A stretch of 64,000 bases of DNA from Bradyrhizobium sp. CER78 (GTDB taxonomy: Bacteria > Pseudomonadota > Alphaproteobacteria > Rhizobiales > Xanthobacteraceae). How positions within the stretch are numbered: position 1 is the first letter of the stretch; each line of letters starts with the position of its first letter. The stretch spans positions 1-64,000 of the forward strand of contig NZ_JARVWP010000007.1 in NCBI RefSeq assembly GCF_029846235.1, given 5' to 3'. Shown piece after piece: positions 23,224 through 33,186 of the stretch. The position numbers and the translations under genes are program-made. The notes under the pieces were generated by a model, which was given only the letters and a program-made list of their open reading frames with translations, was not told the DNA's origin and did not search any database.

Positions 23224-23269
23224 GCATGATCCGGAAAAGTGTGAAGCGGTTTTCCGAAAAGATCATGCT
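23224..23269. repeat. Dispersed repeat family C
   Basis: GCATGATCCGGAAAAGTGTG, AAGCGGTTTTCCGAAAAGATC: a full copy in the 170-bp gap between the DUF1348 gene and ybgC. Confidence 0.85.
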
Positions 23270-23372
23270 GGAAATGGAAGACAAAGCACGATCAATCTGA
23301 TCGCGCTATGTCGCGCGCAAATCTAGCGCCACTCCACGCAGAGTCGATGGGGCGTTTCCTATCGCCCCATAG

Positions 23373-23822
23373 CTAGGCCAGATCGGCCTTCATCAGCGCA
23401 CGGATGGACTTCGGAATCGGCTGTGCCCTGCCCTGGCTGACGAAGGCAACGCGCACCTGTGCCTTCACAAGCACGTCATCGCCGCGCCTGACCTCCTGCG
23501 CCAGCATGATGGAGGCGCCCTTCACCGCGATCGGCCAGGTCACGACGTCGAGCATGTCGTCCATCCGCGCAGGCTTGAGGAAGTCCAGCGTCATCGAGCG
23601 CACGACAAAGGCGAAGCCGCCGGTCTCCTCCTGCGCCTCCTCGAACAGCGCGTTCTGTTCGGCGCCCATCAGACGCAGATGATTGGTGCGCCCGCGCTCC
23701 ATGAACCGCAGATAATTGGCGTGGTAGACGATGCCGGAAAAGTCGGTGTCTTCGTAATAGACGCGCACCTGCATATGGTGCCGGCCATCGCGGATCGCGC
23801 CGTCGATATGGGGTAAGGTCAA
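23373..23822 (-). CDS. ybgC: Tol-Pal associated acyl-CoA thioesterase
   Basis: 149 aa from a TTG at 23822, with GAGGGG six bases upstream; the ATG at 23774 is an alternative that keeps the whole hot-dog domain. The YbgC/4-hydroxybenzoyl-CoA thioesterase signature VYYEDTDFSGIVYHANYLRFMERGRT with its catalytic Asp is complete, and MTLDFLKPARMDDMLDV follows. It hydrolyses acyl-CoA and usually heads the tol-pal operon. Here no tolQRAB follows within the window on its downstream side, but the ruv block lies nearby, as is typical for Rhizobiales where ruvCAB-ybgC-tol are clustered. Confidence 0.9.
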   Translation of the reverse strand: MTLPHIDGAIRDGRHHMQVRVYYEDTDFSGIVYHANYLRFMERGRTNHLRLMGAEQNALFEEAQEETGGFAFVVRSMTLDFLKPARMDDMLDVVTWPIAVKGASIMLAQEVRRGDDVLVKAQVRVAFVSQGRAQPIPKSIRALMKADLA

Positions 23823-23896
23823 TTGCGGCCCCTCGATTGCGTTGGAGCGCGGTGGATTCAGACTGAATCATCCCCGCGCTCCAGCTTGTTGTTTGC

Positions 23897-23940
23897 GCAT
23901 GATCTTTCGGAAAACCGCTTCGCACTTTTCCGGATCATGC
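23897..23940. repeat. Dispersed repeat family C
   Basis: GCATGATCTTTCGGAAAACCG and CGCACTTTTCCGGATCATGC, opposite orientation to the copy at 23.2 kb; the two flank ybgC. Confidence 0.85.
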
Positions 23941-23989
23941 TTTGGAACGACAATCGTGTTGCGCAAATTCCTGCATCACGCAAGCGCGA

Positions 23990-24907
23990 TCAGGACACCG
24001 CCGGTCCCTTGGCGCCGAGCGTCACCTGCACGATCTCGGGCGGCACGCCGAGGCGGAACGGCATGATGCTGCAGCCGAGGCCGCCGGAGACGACGACGTC
24101 GCATTTCAGCTTGATGTGGCCATATGCGAGCCGCATGCCGTGCTTCACCGGTACCGCCGGCGACCAGCCGAGCAGCCGGATCTGGCCGCCATGGGTGTGG
24201 CCGGACAGTTGCAGCGCGACGCGCGAGGGCACGCGGAGCGCAACGTCAGGCTCATGCGCGAGCAGGATCACCGGCGCATCGTCGGTGACCTTCGCGAGCG
24301 TCCCGTTGAGATCGTCGACGCCGATCCGCCGAACTTCGCGGTAGCGCCGTGCCGCCATGAAGGCGAGCTGGTCGCCGAGACCGGCAAGCCAGAACGGGCG
24401 GTTATCCTTGACGAGCCGCACCGCGTCGTTCTCGTAGACCGGGATGCCGGCGCGCTCCAGCGCGCGGCGCGCGACCGGTGTGCCCTGGCCCAGGCGCTGC
24501 ACCGTCTTGTCTTCCCAGTAATCGTGGTTGCCAAGCACGGCGTGCACGCCGAGCGGCGCCTTGAGATCCTTCAGCACCGCGGCCCATTCCGAGGCCGGAA
24601 TGAAACGTGTCACGTGGCGCAGCCCCGCGACATAATCGCCGAGCAGCACGATGATGTCGGGGTTGAGTGCGTTGGTCCGCTCGACGATGTCTGCGATGCG
24701 ATCGAGCGACATCCAGGGATCGCAGGCGTGAATGTCGGCGAGCGCGACGATCTTGAGCGGAAAGTCCGCCGGCCATTGCCGCGGCGACAGGTCGTAGCGC
24801 GTCAGCGTGAGGCGGACGACCGGCTCGCTCAGGCCATAGGCCGCGGTCGAGGCCGTGGCGGCGGTCAGTCCGCCGGCGGTGCGTAGAAAATTTCGGCGTG
24901 AAATCAT
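23990..24907 (-). CDS. Tat-exported metallophosphoesterase (calcineurin-like)
   Basis: 305 aa. The twin-arginine signal SRRNFLRTAGG lies at residues 3-13. All five metallophosphatase motifs are visible: ADIHA, GDYVAG, GNHDYW, LLAHEPD and GHTHGGQ. It belongs to the YaeI/YkuE-like group of membrane-side phosphodiesterases. The start is an ATG at 24907; it stands between ybgC and ruvB, same strand, without close coupling. The natural substrate (a phospholipid headgroup or nucleotide) cannot be told. Confidence 0.9.
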   Translation of the reverse strand: MISRRNFLRTAGGLTAATASTAAYGLSEPVVRLTLTRYDLSPRQWPADFPLKIVALADIHACDPWMSLDRIADIVERTNALNPDIIVLLGDYVAGLRHVTRFIPASEWAAVLKDLKAPLGVHAVLGNHDYWEDKTVQRLGQGTPVARRALERAGIPVYENDAVRLVKDNRPFWLAGLGDQLAFMAARRYREVRRIGVDDLNGTLAKVTDDAPVILLAHEPDVALRVPSRVALQLSGHTHGGQIRLLGWSPAVPVKHGMRLAYGHIKLKCDVVVSGGLGCSIMPFRLGVPPEIVQVTLGAKGPAVS

Positions 24908-25076
24908 GGACGCGTGATCGGTGATGCCTGAGCGACCATACGCTCTCTGATTGGGCGAAATTGGGCCGTGTTTGTGCAGACGCCTTGCAGAGCCGTCGCA
25001 ATGGTTAGCAGGTAAGGCTACCGGTACGCGCGATGCACTGCATCAACACGTCTTCTCACGTCTTCGCGAGCAGGAA

Positions 25077-26126
25077 TCAATCCTCGTCGCCATTGCCGCC
25101 GAACAGGCCGAACTGCGAGGGATCACGGTTCGGCTCGGCGAGGCCGAGATGGCGGAAGGCGTGCGAGGTCAGCAGCCTTCCGCGCGGGGTGCGCTGCAGA
25201 TAGCCGCACTGGATCAGATAGGGCTCGATGATGTCCTCGATCGCATCGCGCGGCTCCGACAGCGCCGCCGCCATGGTCTCGACGCCGACCGGCCCACCGC
25301 CATAGTTCAGGGCGATGGTGGTGAGATAGCGCCGGTCCATCGCATCGAGCCCGGCACTGTCGACCTCGAGCGCGCTGAGCGCCCGGTCAGCGATGCCGCG
25401 ATCGACGGAATCAGCATCGGCCGCGGAAGCAAAGTCGCGCACCCGGCGCAGCAGGCGGCCGGCGATCCGCGGCGTGCCGCGGGCGCGACGCGCGATCTCG
25501 TTGGCGCCATCCGCGCTCATGCCGATGTTCAGCACGCGGGCGCCGCGGGTGACGATCTTCTCCAGCTCTTCCACGGTGTAGAAATTCAGCCGGATCGGAA
25601 TGCCGAAGCGGTCGCGCAGCGGATTGGTCAGCAGGCCCGCGCGCGTCGTCGCACCGACCAGGGTGAACTTCGACAGCTCGATCTTCACCGAGCGCGCTGC
25701 GGGGCCTTCACCGATGATGAGGTCGAGCTGGAAATCCTCCATCGCGGGATAGAGCACTTCTTCCACCGCCGGGCTGAGACGATGGATCTCGTCGATGAAC
25801 AGCACGTCGCGCTCTTCGAGATTGGTGAGCAGCGCCGCGAGATCGCCGGCCTTCGCAATGACAGGGCCGGAGGTGGCACGAAAGCCGACGCCGAGCTCAC
25901 GCGCAACGATCTGCGCCAGCGTGGTCTTGCCGAGGCCAGGCGGACCGACGAACAGCACGTGATCCAGCGCCTCGCCGCGCTTCTTGGCGGCCTCGATGAA
26001 GATCGAGAGATTCTTGCGGGCCTGGGCCTGGCCGACGAACTCCGTCAGCGACTGCGGACGCAGCGCGGTGTCGCCGACATCGTCGGAGCGGCGTTCGGGC
26101 GAGACCATGCGCGAGGGCGTGTTCAC
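25077..26126 (-). CDS. ruvB: Holliday junction ATP-dependent DNA helicase RuvB
   Basis: 349 aa; the GTG start overlaps the ruvA stop by four bases. AAA+ motor of branch migration: Walker [10 protein letters not shown] near residue 64, Walker [15 protein letters not shown], sensor [16 protein letters not shown], Arg finger region, and the C-terminal winged helix with [13 protein letters not shown]. RuvB hexamers pump DNA through the RuvA-junction complex. The short tail [11 protein letters not shown] is typical of Rhizobiales. Confidence 0.98.
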   Translation of the reverse strand: MNTPSRMVSPERRSDDVGDTALRPQSLTEFVGQAQARKNLSIFIEAAKKRGEALDHVLFVGPPGLGKTTLAQIVARELGVGFRATSGPVIAKAGDLAALLTNLEERDVLFIDEIHRLSPAVEEVLYPAMEDFQLDLIIGEGPAARSVKIELSKFTLVGATTRAGLLTNPLRDRFGIPIRLNFYTVEELEKIVTRGARVLNIGMSADGANEIARRARGTPRIAGRLLRRVRDFASAADADSVDRGIADRALSALEVDSAGLDAMDRRYLTTIALNYGGGPVGVETMAAALSEPRDAIEDIIEPYLIQCGYLQRTPRGRLLTSHAFRHLGLAEPNRDPSQFGLFGGNGDED

Positions 26127-26740
26127 TTCGACAATTCCTTAAGCCCCAGCCGGATCAGCTGCGCGGTCTCGGCGCTCTCACCGGCGCTGCGCGAGGCGGC
26201 GGCGATGGCGGCGGCGGCCTGCGGCTGGCCGTAGCCGAGATTGACCAGCGCCGAGATCGCATCCGTCACCGGGCGCGGCGCGCGGTTGTTGTCGATCGCA
26301 CCCGAGAGCTGCACCACCGCGGGATCGACATCGGCAAAGCTAGGCGCTTTGTCCTTCAATTCGCTGACGATGCGCTCGGCGACCTTCGGCCCGACCCCCG
26401 GCGTGCGGGCGACCGCGGCCTTGTCGCGCAGCGCGATCGCGTTCGCCAAATCCGTTGGTGGCAAAGTGCCGAGCACTGCGAGCGCGACCTTGGCGCCGAC
26501 GCCCTGCACGGTCTGCAACAGGCGAAACCACTCGCGCTCGTGATCACTGCGGAAACCGAACAGCTTGATCGCGTCCTCACGGACATAGGTCTCGATCGAG
26601 AGCACGGCCGCTCCGCCCGGCGACGGCAACGCCTGCAGCGTACGACCAGCGCAATGCACCTGGTAACCGACACCGCCGACATCGAGGATCACATAGTCCT
26701 CGCCGTAGGAATCGATCAGGCCCTTCAGCTTGCCGATCAT
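26123..26740 (-). CDS. ruvA: Holliday junction DNA helicase subunit RuvA
   Basis: 205 aa from the ATG at 26740 with GAGGTGGC upstream. Domain I starts [30 protein letters not shown]; the helix-hairpin-helix part has [14 protein letters not shown] and [19 protein letters not shown]; domain III (after [21 protein letters not shown]) contacts RuvB. Tetramers hold the four-way junction open. Coupled to ruvB; separated from ruvC by a repeat pair. Confidence 0.98.
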   Translation of the reverse strand: MIGKLKGLIDSYGEDYVILDVGGVGYQVHCAGRTLQALPSPGGAAVLSIETYVREDAIKLFGFRSDHEREWFRLLQTVQGVGAKVALAVLGTLPPTDLANAIALRDKAAVARTPGVGPKVAERIVSELKDKAPSFADVDPAVVQLSGAIDNNRAPRPVTDAISALVNLGYGQPQAAAAIAAASRSAGESAETAQLIRLGLKELSK

Positions 26741-26805
26741 CGTGCCACCTCGCACTCGGTACTCACACTGCGTTCGAATGCTTCAGTGAAGGACGTACCG
26801 GCGGA

Positions 26806-26982
26806 AGGGTTCCCTCCCCCCTTGCGGGGGAGGGTTAGGGAGAGGGGTACCACACGACGTGCTCTCTCAATTTCCGTTCCGACGACAGGTAGCCGACTTT
26901 GCGAGGGCAATGCGCTCATCAATCGTCTCGCCCGGGGCTTACCCCTCTCCCCAACCCTCCCCCGCAAGGGGGGAGGGAGCCT
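26806..26982. repeat. Dispersed repeat family A, inverted pair within the ruv cluster
   Basis: Copies at 26806-26850 and 26941-26982 in opposite orientation, 90 bp apart, fill the ruvC-ruvA gap. Together they could fold into a long hairpin in the ruvC-ruvA transcript. Confidence 0.85.
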
Positions 26983-27011
26983 GTAGAGCGTGCTCTCCTC
27001 ACTTGCGCCGA

Positions 27012-27539
27012 TCATAGGTTCGCCACCCTGAGCCGCAGCGCGGTGCTCTGGCGGTGATGCGCGTGGGTGATCGCAATCGCGAGCGCGTCGGCGGCATCGG
27101 CGGTTGGCGGTTCGGCCTTCGGCAGCAGGATCTTCAGCATCACCTGGATCTGGTTCTTCTCGGCATGGCCGGCGCCGACCACGGTCTTCTTGACCTGGTT
27201 CGGCGCGTATTCGGCGACCGAGATACCGAACATTGCAGGCGCCAGCATGGCGACGCCGCGGGCCTGGCCGAGCTTCAGCGTGGCCACGCCATCCTTGTTG
27301 ACGAAGGTCTGCTCGACCGCGGCCTCGGCCGGCCTGAAGTCACCGAGCACGGCGGCAAGGCCCTCATGGATCGCGAGCAGCCGGCTCGCCAGCGGCAGAT
27401 CGTCCGGCGGCTCGACCGAACCGCAGCCGATATAGACCAGGCGGTTGCCTTCGGTCTCGATCACGCCCCAGCCGGTGCGGCGGAGACCCGGATCGATACC
27501 GATGATGCGGACGGGAGAGCGAATCGGCTGGGCTGTCAT
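27012..27539 (-). CDS. ruvC: Crossover junction endodeoxyribonuclease RuvC
   Basis: 175 aa. Catalytic acidic residues sit in [25 protein letters not shown] and [15 protein letters not shown]; the [15 protein letters not shown] loop is also conserved. It resolves Holliday junctions made during recombination repair. First gene of the ruvC-ruvA-ruvB unit on the minus strand, downstream of yebC as in most Rhizobiales. Confidence 0.98.
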   Translation of the reverse strand: MTAQPIRSPVRIIGIDPGLRRTGWGVIETEGNRLVYIGCGSVEPPDDLPLASRLLAIHEGLAAVLGDFRPAEAAVEQTFVNKDGVATLKLGQARGVAMLAPAMFGISVAEYAPNQVKKTVVGAGHAEKNQIQVMLKILLPKAEPPTADAADALAIAITHAHHRQSTALRLRVANL

Positions 27540-27637
27540 GGGGTAGTGATACCGCCTAGCCTGCGAGAACGAAACACAAACGGAGGCTCATCCCCGCCTG
27601 TGTCGCGGTCGGCCCCGCTGATCATCCCGCCTTTGCT

Positions 27638-27741
27638 CGTCATCCCCCGCGAAAGCGGGGGATCCAGTACGCCGCGGCTTCTCGGATCAAAACACCGGCC
27701 TCTGGAATACTGGATCGCCCGGTCGAGCCGGGCGATGACAG
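27638..27741. repeat. Palindromic repeat, CGCGAAAGCGGGGGATCCAG type
   Basis: CGTCATCCCCCGCGAAAGCGG at one end and GGTCGAGCCGGGCGATGACAG at the other, with GGATCCAGTACGCCGCGG and ATACTGGATCGCC arms between. A related element is at 53.7-53.9 kb. Confidence 0.8.
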
Positions 27742-27753
27742 CAGTGCACGGCC

Positions 27754-28500
27754 TCAGCCGCCCATCTTCGCGAGCAGCGCGTCGGAGACCTCGAAATTGG
27801 CGAACACGTTCTGCACGTCGTCGTGCTCGTTGAGCAGGTCCATCAGCTTCAACAGCTTTTCGCCGGTTTCGTCGTCGACCGAGACGGTGTTCTGCGGCTT
27901 CCAGGTCAGCGCCGCCTTGCGCGGCTCGCCGAACTTCGCTTCCAGCGCCTTTGCCACTTCGCGGAAGGTATCCTGCGAGGCGTAGACCTCGTGACCGGAT
28001 TCGCTTGACACCACGTCGTCGGCGCCGGCCTCGATCGCGGCATCCAGCATCGCGTCGTCGGAGGCGACCTTGGCGTCGTATTCGATGATGCCGGTGCGAT
28101 CGAACATGAAGGCGACCGAGCCGGTTTCGCCGAGATTGCCTCCCGACTTGGTGAAGAACGAGCGGATATCGGAGGCGGCGCGATTGCGGTTGTCGGTCAG
28201 CGCCTCGACAATGACGGCGACGCCGCCGGGGCCATAACCCTCGTAGCGGATCTCGTCATAGTTCTCGCCCTCATTGCCGGCGGCCTTCTTGATGGCGCGG
28301 TCGATATTGTCCTTCGGCATGTTCTCGGCGCGGGCCGCGACCACGGCAGCGCGCAGCCGCGGGTTCATCGCCGGGTCCGGGGTGCCGAGCTTGGCCGCCA
28401 CGGTGATTTCGCGGGCCAGCTTGCCGAAAAGCTTCGACTTCTGGGCATCCTGCCGGCCCTTGCGGTGCATGATGTTCTTGAATTGGGAATGGCCGGCCAT
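27754..28500 (-). CDS. yebC: YebC/PmpR family protein
   Basis: 248 aa, ATG start. It matches the family from [23 protein letters not shown] through [52 protein letters not shown] and the C-terminal WKPQNTVSV and [13 protein letters not shown]. Family members act as DNA-binding regulators or, as shown for some, help ribosomes through difficult proline-rich stretches. It sits upstream of ruvC on the same strand, a conserved arrangement. Confidence 0.97.
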   Translation of the reverse strand: MAGHSQFKNIMHRKGRQDAQKSKLFGKLAREITVAAKLGTPDPAMNPRLRAAVVAARAENMPKDNIDRAIKKAAGNEGENYDEIRYEGYGPGGVAVIVEALTDNRNRAASDIRSFFTKSGGNLGETGSVAFMFDRTGIIEYDAKVASDDAMLDAAIEAGADDVVSSESGHEVYASQDTFREVAKALEAKFGEPRKAALTWKPQNTVSVDDETGEKLLKLMDLLNEHDDVQNVFANFEVSDALLAKMGG

Positions 28501-28702
28501 GCGACGTCTCTTCGGAGCTTAGGGTCTGAACAGGGATGGAAAACGCGGCCTTATAGGCCCCTGGCGGTCAAAATCAAAGGATCGGCGGGGCCCTTCGGCC
28601 CGGGAATACTACCGCAACCCCGAATATGAGGCACTTGTTAACCATGACTTCATGCCCGGATGCGAGGATCGCCCCGTCTCGCCGCAACTTCCAAGAGCTC
28701 CC

Positions 28703-30481
28703 ATGGCATTCGGTTTGTTTCGAAAGCAAGTGCCGGAGACGGCTGCGCCGGCCGTCGCGACGCAGGTTCCAGCCGCGACCGCTGCGCCAGACGCCTCGAC
28801 CGAGACTGATTCGGCCCAGGATTCTGCCAAAGGCTCGGCCAAGGAAATCCTGGAACTGCTGGAACTCGAGCTTGGCGCGATGATCCGCCAGCTCGAACGC
28901 GCCGCAAGCTCGGTCGCCGACGGCGCCGAGGCGACGGCAGCGAGGCTCGCGACCATCCGTGCCCGCACCGACGCGCTGGCCGGCCGCAGCAGCGATGCGC
29001 AGAGCACCGCGACGACATTCTCCGAAGCCGCCGACCGCTTCACCCATTCCGCCGAGGGCATCGGCGCGCAGGTGCGCAGCGCGAGCCAGCTCGCCGACGA
29101 CGCCGCAGCCGCGGCGCGCGAGGCCACCGCCAATGTCGACCGCTTGCGGGAGTCCTCGGCCGCGATCGGCAATGTCGTCAACCTGATCGCGCAGATCGCG
29201 CGGCAGACCACGCTGCTGGCGCTCAACTCGACCATCGAGGCGGCGCGCGCCGGCGCCGCCGGCAAGGGCTTTGCGGTGGTCGCAACCGAGGTCAAGGCGC
29301 TCGCGGTGCAGACCCAGAGCGCGACCGAGGAGATCACGCGCAAGATCGAGGCGCTGCAGAAGGACGCCACCGGATCGGCCGACGCCGTGCACCGCATCTC
29401 GCAGGCGATCGACAAGATCCGCCCGGTGTTCGAGAACGTCAACGGCGCGGTCGCCGAGCAGAACCAGATCACTGGCGAGATGGGCCAGAACGCGGCCTCC
29501 GCCTCCAACTTCATCGTCTCGGTCGGCACCAGCGCCGGCGAGATCGACAGTGCGACCCGCGAAGCCGCCGCGCATGGCGACAATGTCGCGAAGGCCGGCA
29601 AGGCAGTCACTGCGTTTGCCCAGAAGCTGAAGGCGCGCTGCGCGGTGCTGCTGCGCCAGGACGAGCGCGGCGATCCGCGCAAGAACGAGCGCCTGCCCTG
29701 CAGCCTCACCATCGAGATCACGACGGCGCGCGGCAACGTCACCGCGCCGGTCTACGAGCTCGCGATGGACGGCATCCTGATCGGCGGGCCCGATGCCGAG
29801 AAGCTGCCGGCCCATGAGACGCTAAGCGCGAGCTTGCAGGATATCGGCGCGTGCCGGATCCGGATCGGCGACCGCTCCAAGGCAGGCAGCCAGGCCCGCT
29901 TCGAGGCGCCGACTGCCGAGTTGCGCGAAAAGATCGAAGACCGGATGTGGGCAATCCACGAGGAGAACGCCGAACTCATCACCCGCGCGATGGAAGCAGG
30001 CGCCGAGCTGAGCAAGATATTCGAGAACGGACTGGCGAGCGGCGCCCTCACGATCGCGGACATGTTCGACACCGACTATGTCGAGATCACAGGCACCAAT
30101 CCGGTGCAGTACCGCACCAGGATGCTGGATTGGGCGGATCGCGCGCTGCCCGCTCTGCTCGAGACGTTCCTTGCCAGGGACAAGCGCCTGGCGTTCTGCG
30201 CGACGGTCGACCGCAACGGCTATCTGCCGGTCCACAACAAGATCTACTCGCATCCGCAGCGGCCGGGGGATGTGGCATACAACATCGCCAATTGCCGCAA
30301 TCGCCGCATCTTCAACGATCCCGCGGGCCTCGCCGCCGCGCACAATGAGCGCGCCTACCTGGTGCAGAGCTACGCCCGCGACATGGGCAACGGCACCACC
30401 GTGATGATGCGCGAGATCGACGTACCAATCCGCGTGCGCGGCCGGCACTGGGGCGCTTTCCGCACCGCCTACAAGCTTTGA
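28703..30481 (+). CDS. Soluble chemoreceptor with PilZ-like and C-terminal sensor domains
   Basis: 592 aa from the ATG at 28703. There is no transmembrane segment, so it is cytoplasmic. The methyl-accepting signalling domain (about 60-320) has the hairpin tip region [37 protein letters not shown]. Residues about 340-420 resemble PilZ, with R-K-N-E-R but ELAMDG instead of the D/NxSxxG motif. The last 180 residues form a Cache-like sensor ending in GYLPVHN, NCRNRRIFND, QSYARDMG and GRHWGAFR, placed after the signalling part. It is followed by a paralogue 145 bp downstream. Confidence 0.88.
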   Translation: MAFGLFRKQVPETAAPAVATQVPAATAAPDASTETDSAQDSAKGSAKEILELLELELGAMIRQLERAASSVADGAEATAARLATIRARTDALAGRSSDAQSTATTFSEAADRFTHSAEGIGAQVRSASQLADDAAAAAREATANVDRLRESSAAIGNVVNLIAQIARQTTLLALNSTIEAARAGAAGKGFAVVATEVKALAVQTQSATEEITRKIEALQKDATGSADAVHRISQAIDKIRPVFENVNGAVAEQNQITGEMGQNAASASNFIVSVGTSAGEIDSATREAAAHGDNVAKAGKAVTAFAQKLKARCAVLLRQDERGDPRKNERLPCSLTIEITTARGNVTAPVYELAMDGILIGGPDAEKLPAHETLSASLQDIGACRIRIGDRSKAGSQARFEAPTAELREKIEDRMWAIHEENAELITRAMEAGAELSKIFENGLASGALTIADMFDTDYVEITGTNPVQYRTRMLDWADRALPALLETFLARDKRLAFCATVDRNGYLPVHNKIYSHPQRPGDVAYNIANCRNRRIFNDPAGLAAAHNERAYLVQSYARDMGNGTTVMMREIDVPIRVRGRHWGAFRTAYKL

Positions 30482-30487
30482 CGACTT

Positions 30488-30523
30488 CGTAGCCCGGATG
30501 CAGCGAAGCGCAATCCGGGACAC
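30488..30523. repeat. Dispersed repeat family D, half copy
   Basis: GTAGCCCGGATGCAGCGAAGC followed by GCAATCCGGG; the inverted other end is missing. Confidence 0.65.
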
Positions 30524-30626
30524 CCCGTGCACGCTCAGGCAAGACGACCTGCGCGAATCACGCTCTAGATGGGAATGGGGAATGCTGCGGCGGCTCGACG
30601 GGCCGCTGTAACGGAGGAAACGCGAC

Positions 30627-32051
30627 ATGTCGGCTGCGCAGCTTGCAGTGCTGGATACGTCATCGAACCGGACGCTCGCCGAACGGCTGGTCGACCAGCT
30701 CGCCGACCGCATCGGCGGCCTCGGGGTGGAGCTTGCCGACATCGCCGGCAATGTCCAGGAGGTTGCCAACCGCGTCACCAACCAGTCCGAGCGGTTCCAT
30801 CACTTGCAGGAGACCGCCGAGATCATGGTCTCGGCCAATCACGACATCGCCAATGCCTCGCAGGCGGTGCAATCGACCGCATCCGCCGCGGCCGGCCAGA
30901 TTGCGGAATCGCGCACCGTGGTCGAGACGGCGGTCAGCCACATCGCGGAACTCGTCGCCGCCGTCGGACGGATCGAGGCGCGGCTTGCCGCGGTCGGCTC
31001 GGCGCTGAGCCAGGTTGCCAAGGTCTCCGGCTCGATCGAGGCGATCGCCAAGCAGACCAACCTTTTGGCGCTCAACGCCACCATCGAAGCAGCACGCGCC
31101 GGCAATGCCGGCCGCGGCTTCGCAGTGGTCGCGAGCGAGGTGAAGAACCTTGCCGAGGCGACCCGCCAGGCGACACATCAGATTTCCGACACCGTGCGCG
31201 ATCTCGACGGCCAGATCGGCAGCCTGATCGGCGAGAGCAGCGATGCCTCGCTGCGCGCCAAGAGCGCCGGCGAAGGCGCCCGGCAGATCTCGGGCATCAT
31301 CAGCCGCGTGCAGGAAGGCTTTTCATCGGTCGGCGCCGAGATCGGCAGCGTGGCGCGCGCCGCGACCTCCAATCTCGGTCATTGCGACACCGTGATCGCG
31401 GAGCTGAACGAGCTTGCCAAGGGCGTCGACCTGTCCTCGCGCGACCTCAAGCATGCCGACGGCCGCGTGGCGAAGCTGCTCGAGCTGTCCGAGAGCCTGA
31501 TCGTGATGATCGCCGACAGCGGCGTGGAAACCAGTGATGCGCCGCTGATCCGCGTCGTGATCGATACCGCGAAGCAGATCTCCGACCTGTTCGAGAATGC
31601 CGTCGCACGCGGCGAGATCACGCTGGCGCAATTGATGGACGAGAAGTATCGCGAGATCGCCGGCACCAACCCGAAGCAATACCTGACCGACTATGTCAGC
31701 TTCACCGACCGCGTGCTGCCCGCGATCCAGGATCCGATCCAGAAGACCGATCCGCGCATCGTGTTCTGCGTCGCCTGGGCGCGCGGCGGCTATCTGCCGA
31801 CCCACAATCCGAACTACCGGCAGCCGCAGGGGCCGGACCCGGTGTGGAACAACGCCAATTGCCGCAACCGCCGGCTGTTCAACGACCGCGCGGTGAGCAA
31901 GGTCGCGGCCAATACCAAGCCGTTCCTGCTGCAGACCTACCGCCGCGACATGGGCGGCGGCAATTTCGTGCTGATGAAGGACCTGTCATCGCCGATCTTC
32001 GTCGGCGGCCGCCACTGGGGCGCGTTCCGGATGGGCTTCCGGCAGTCGTGA
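30627..32051 (+). CDS. Soluble chemoreceptor with C-terminal Cache-like sensor
   Basis: 474 aa, ATG behind GGAGGAAA. No membrane segments. The N-terminal coiled coil leads to the signalling tip [44 protein letters not shown]. The C-terminal domain (about 320-474) has [83 protein letters not shown] and [11 protein letters not shown], as in its upstream neighbour but without a PilZ-like part between. The pair probably feeds one chemotaxis array; no che genes are in the window. Confidence 0.9.
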   Translation: MSAAQLAVLDTSSNRTLAERLVDQLADRIGGLGVELADIAGNVQEVANRVTNQSERFHHLQETAEIMVSANHDIANASQAVQSTASAAAGQIAESRTVVETAVSHIAELVAAVGRIEARLAAVGSALSQVAKVSGSIEAIAKQTNLLALNATIEAARAGNAGRGFAVVASEVKNLAEATRQATHQISDTVRDLDGQIGSLIGESSDASLRAKSAGEGARQISGIISRVQEGFSSVGAEIGSVARAATSNLGHCDTVIAELNELAKGVDLSSRDLKHADGRVAKLLELSESLIVMIADSGVETSDAPLIRVVIDTAKQISDLFENAVARGEITLAQLMDEKYREIAGTNPKQYLTDYVSFTDRVLPAIQDPIQKTDPRIVFCVAWARGGYLPTHNPNYRQPQGPDPVWNNANCRNRRLFNDRAVSKVAANTKPFLLQTYRRDMGGGNFVLMKDLSSPIFVGGRHWGAFRMGFRQS

Positions 32052-32218
32052 ATCCGCGGCCTCATAGCCCATGTGAAGCCAACGGTCGTCCGGGTGCGCT
32101 TGGCTGAGCGCGCTACCAAAATATCGAAAACAACCCCATGCAAAGCAGCCGGCGTCCGACACGGCAACTTGACACGACGGGCAACTCACCGGTACTCTTC
32201 TATTATTCCGAAATCGTG

Positions 32219-32348
32219 TGTAGCCCGTAACCTGGATGGAGCGAAGCGCAATCCGGGGCTCTCGCAGGCTGAAAGACTGGTCCCGGATTTCGCGGAGCCT
32301 GTCATCGGGCGCGCGTTCGCGCGACCCGTTGGCTCCATCCGGGCTACA
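32219..32348. repeat. Dispersed repeat family D, long copy
   Basis: GTAGCCCGTAACCTGGATGG, GAGCGAAGCGCAATCCGGGG at one end and GGCTCCATCCGGGCTACAGC at the other, between the convergent chemoreceptor and YmdB-like genes. The preceding 32060-32215 has no gene I can support; it contains AACAACCCCATGCAAAGCAG, which looks like another dispersed element. Confidence 0.75.
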
Positions 32349-32359
32349 GCACTATCGCG

Positions 32360-33184
32360 CTACGTCCAAAACCCCGGCACCACGGGCTCGAGTCGGCCGC
32401 CGGCGCGCACCGGCGCGACCTTGACCGCAAGCCCGGTTGCATCGTCGGTCTCGACCGCGATACCGCTGAGCGTCGCAACGCCGCCGGCCGGCTCGAAACG
32501 GCCGGAGGGAATGCCGGTGAGGAAGCGCTGCAGCGGCTCCTCCTTCTGCATGCCGATCACCGAATCATAATCGCCGGTCATGCCGGCATCGCTCATATAG
32601 GCGGTGCCGCCGGGCAGCACCTGGTGATCGGCGGTCGGCACATGGGTATGGGTCCCGACCACGAGACTGACGCGGCCGTCGCAGAAGAAGCCGACGCCCT
32701 GCTTCTCGGAGGTCGCTTCGGCATGGAAATCGAGCACGATGGCATCGGCGCCTTCGCGTAGCGGGCAGGCCTCGAGCTCGCGATCGATCGCGCTGAACGG
32801 ATCGTTCGACGACGGCTCCATGAACACGCGGCCGATCGCATTGAGCACGAGCGCGCGCTTGCCGTTCTTGGTGTCGACCAGCGTGGCGCCGCGGCCGGGC
32901 GAATGGCGCGGAAAATTCAAGGGACGGATCAGGCGCGGCGCGCGTTCGATGAAGACCAGCGCCTCTTTCTGATTCCACGCATGATTGCCGAGCGTGATGG
33001 CGTCCGCGCCGGCATCCAGCAGCTCCTGGTAGATCGCCTCGGTGATCCCAAAGCCGCCGGCGGAATTCTCGCCATTGACGACGACGAGGTCGAGCGACCA
33101 GTCCCTTATCATGCCGGGAAGATGGTCTGAGATGGCGGTGCGGCCGGTCCTGCCGACGACGTCACCAACGAAGAGGATACGCAA
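32360..33184 (-). CDS. YmdB-like (TIGR00282) metallophosphoesterase
   Basis: 274 aa from a TTG start (LRILFVGDVVGRTGR). Metal-site motifs: GDVVGRTGR, NGENSAGGFG, LGNHAWNQKE, DFHAEATSEK and GTHTHVPTAD. YmdB proteins are dimeric Fe/Mn phosphodiesterases that cleave 2',3'-cyclic nucleotides. The gene begins two bases past the stop of the 5-FCL gene, so the two are coupled, which is the common alphaproteobacterial order. Confidence 0.93.
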   Translation of the reverse strand: MRILFVGDVVGRTGRTAISDHLPGMIRDWSLDLVVVNGENSAGGFGITEAIYQELLDAGADAITLGNHAWNQKEALVFIERAPRLIRPLNFPRHSPGRGATLVDTKNGKRALVLNAIGRVFMEPSSNDPFSAIDRELEACPLREGADAIVLDFHAEATSEKQGVGFFCDGRVSLVVGTHTHVPTADHQVLPGGTAYMSDAGMTGDYDSVIGMQKEEPLQRFLTGIPSGRFEPAGGVATLSGIAVETDDATGLAVKVAPVRAGGRLEPVVPGFWT

Positions 33185-33186
33185 GG

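Noticed and set aside
32073-32220. Small open frames between the second chemoreceptor and the YmdB-like gene
   Set aside because: They overlap repeat sequence and have no ribosome site or recognisable product.
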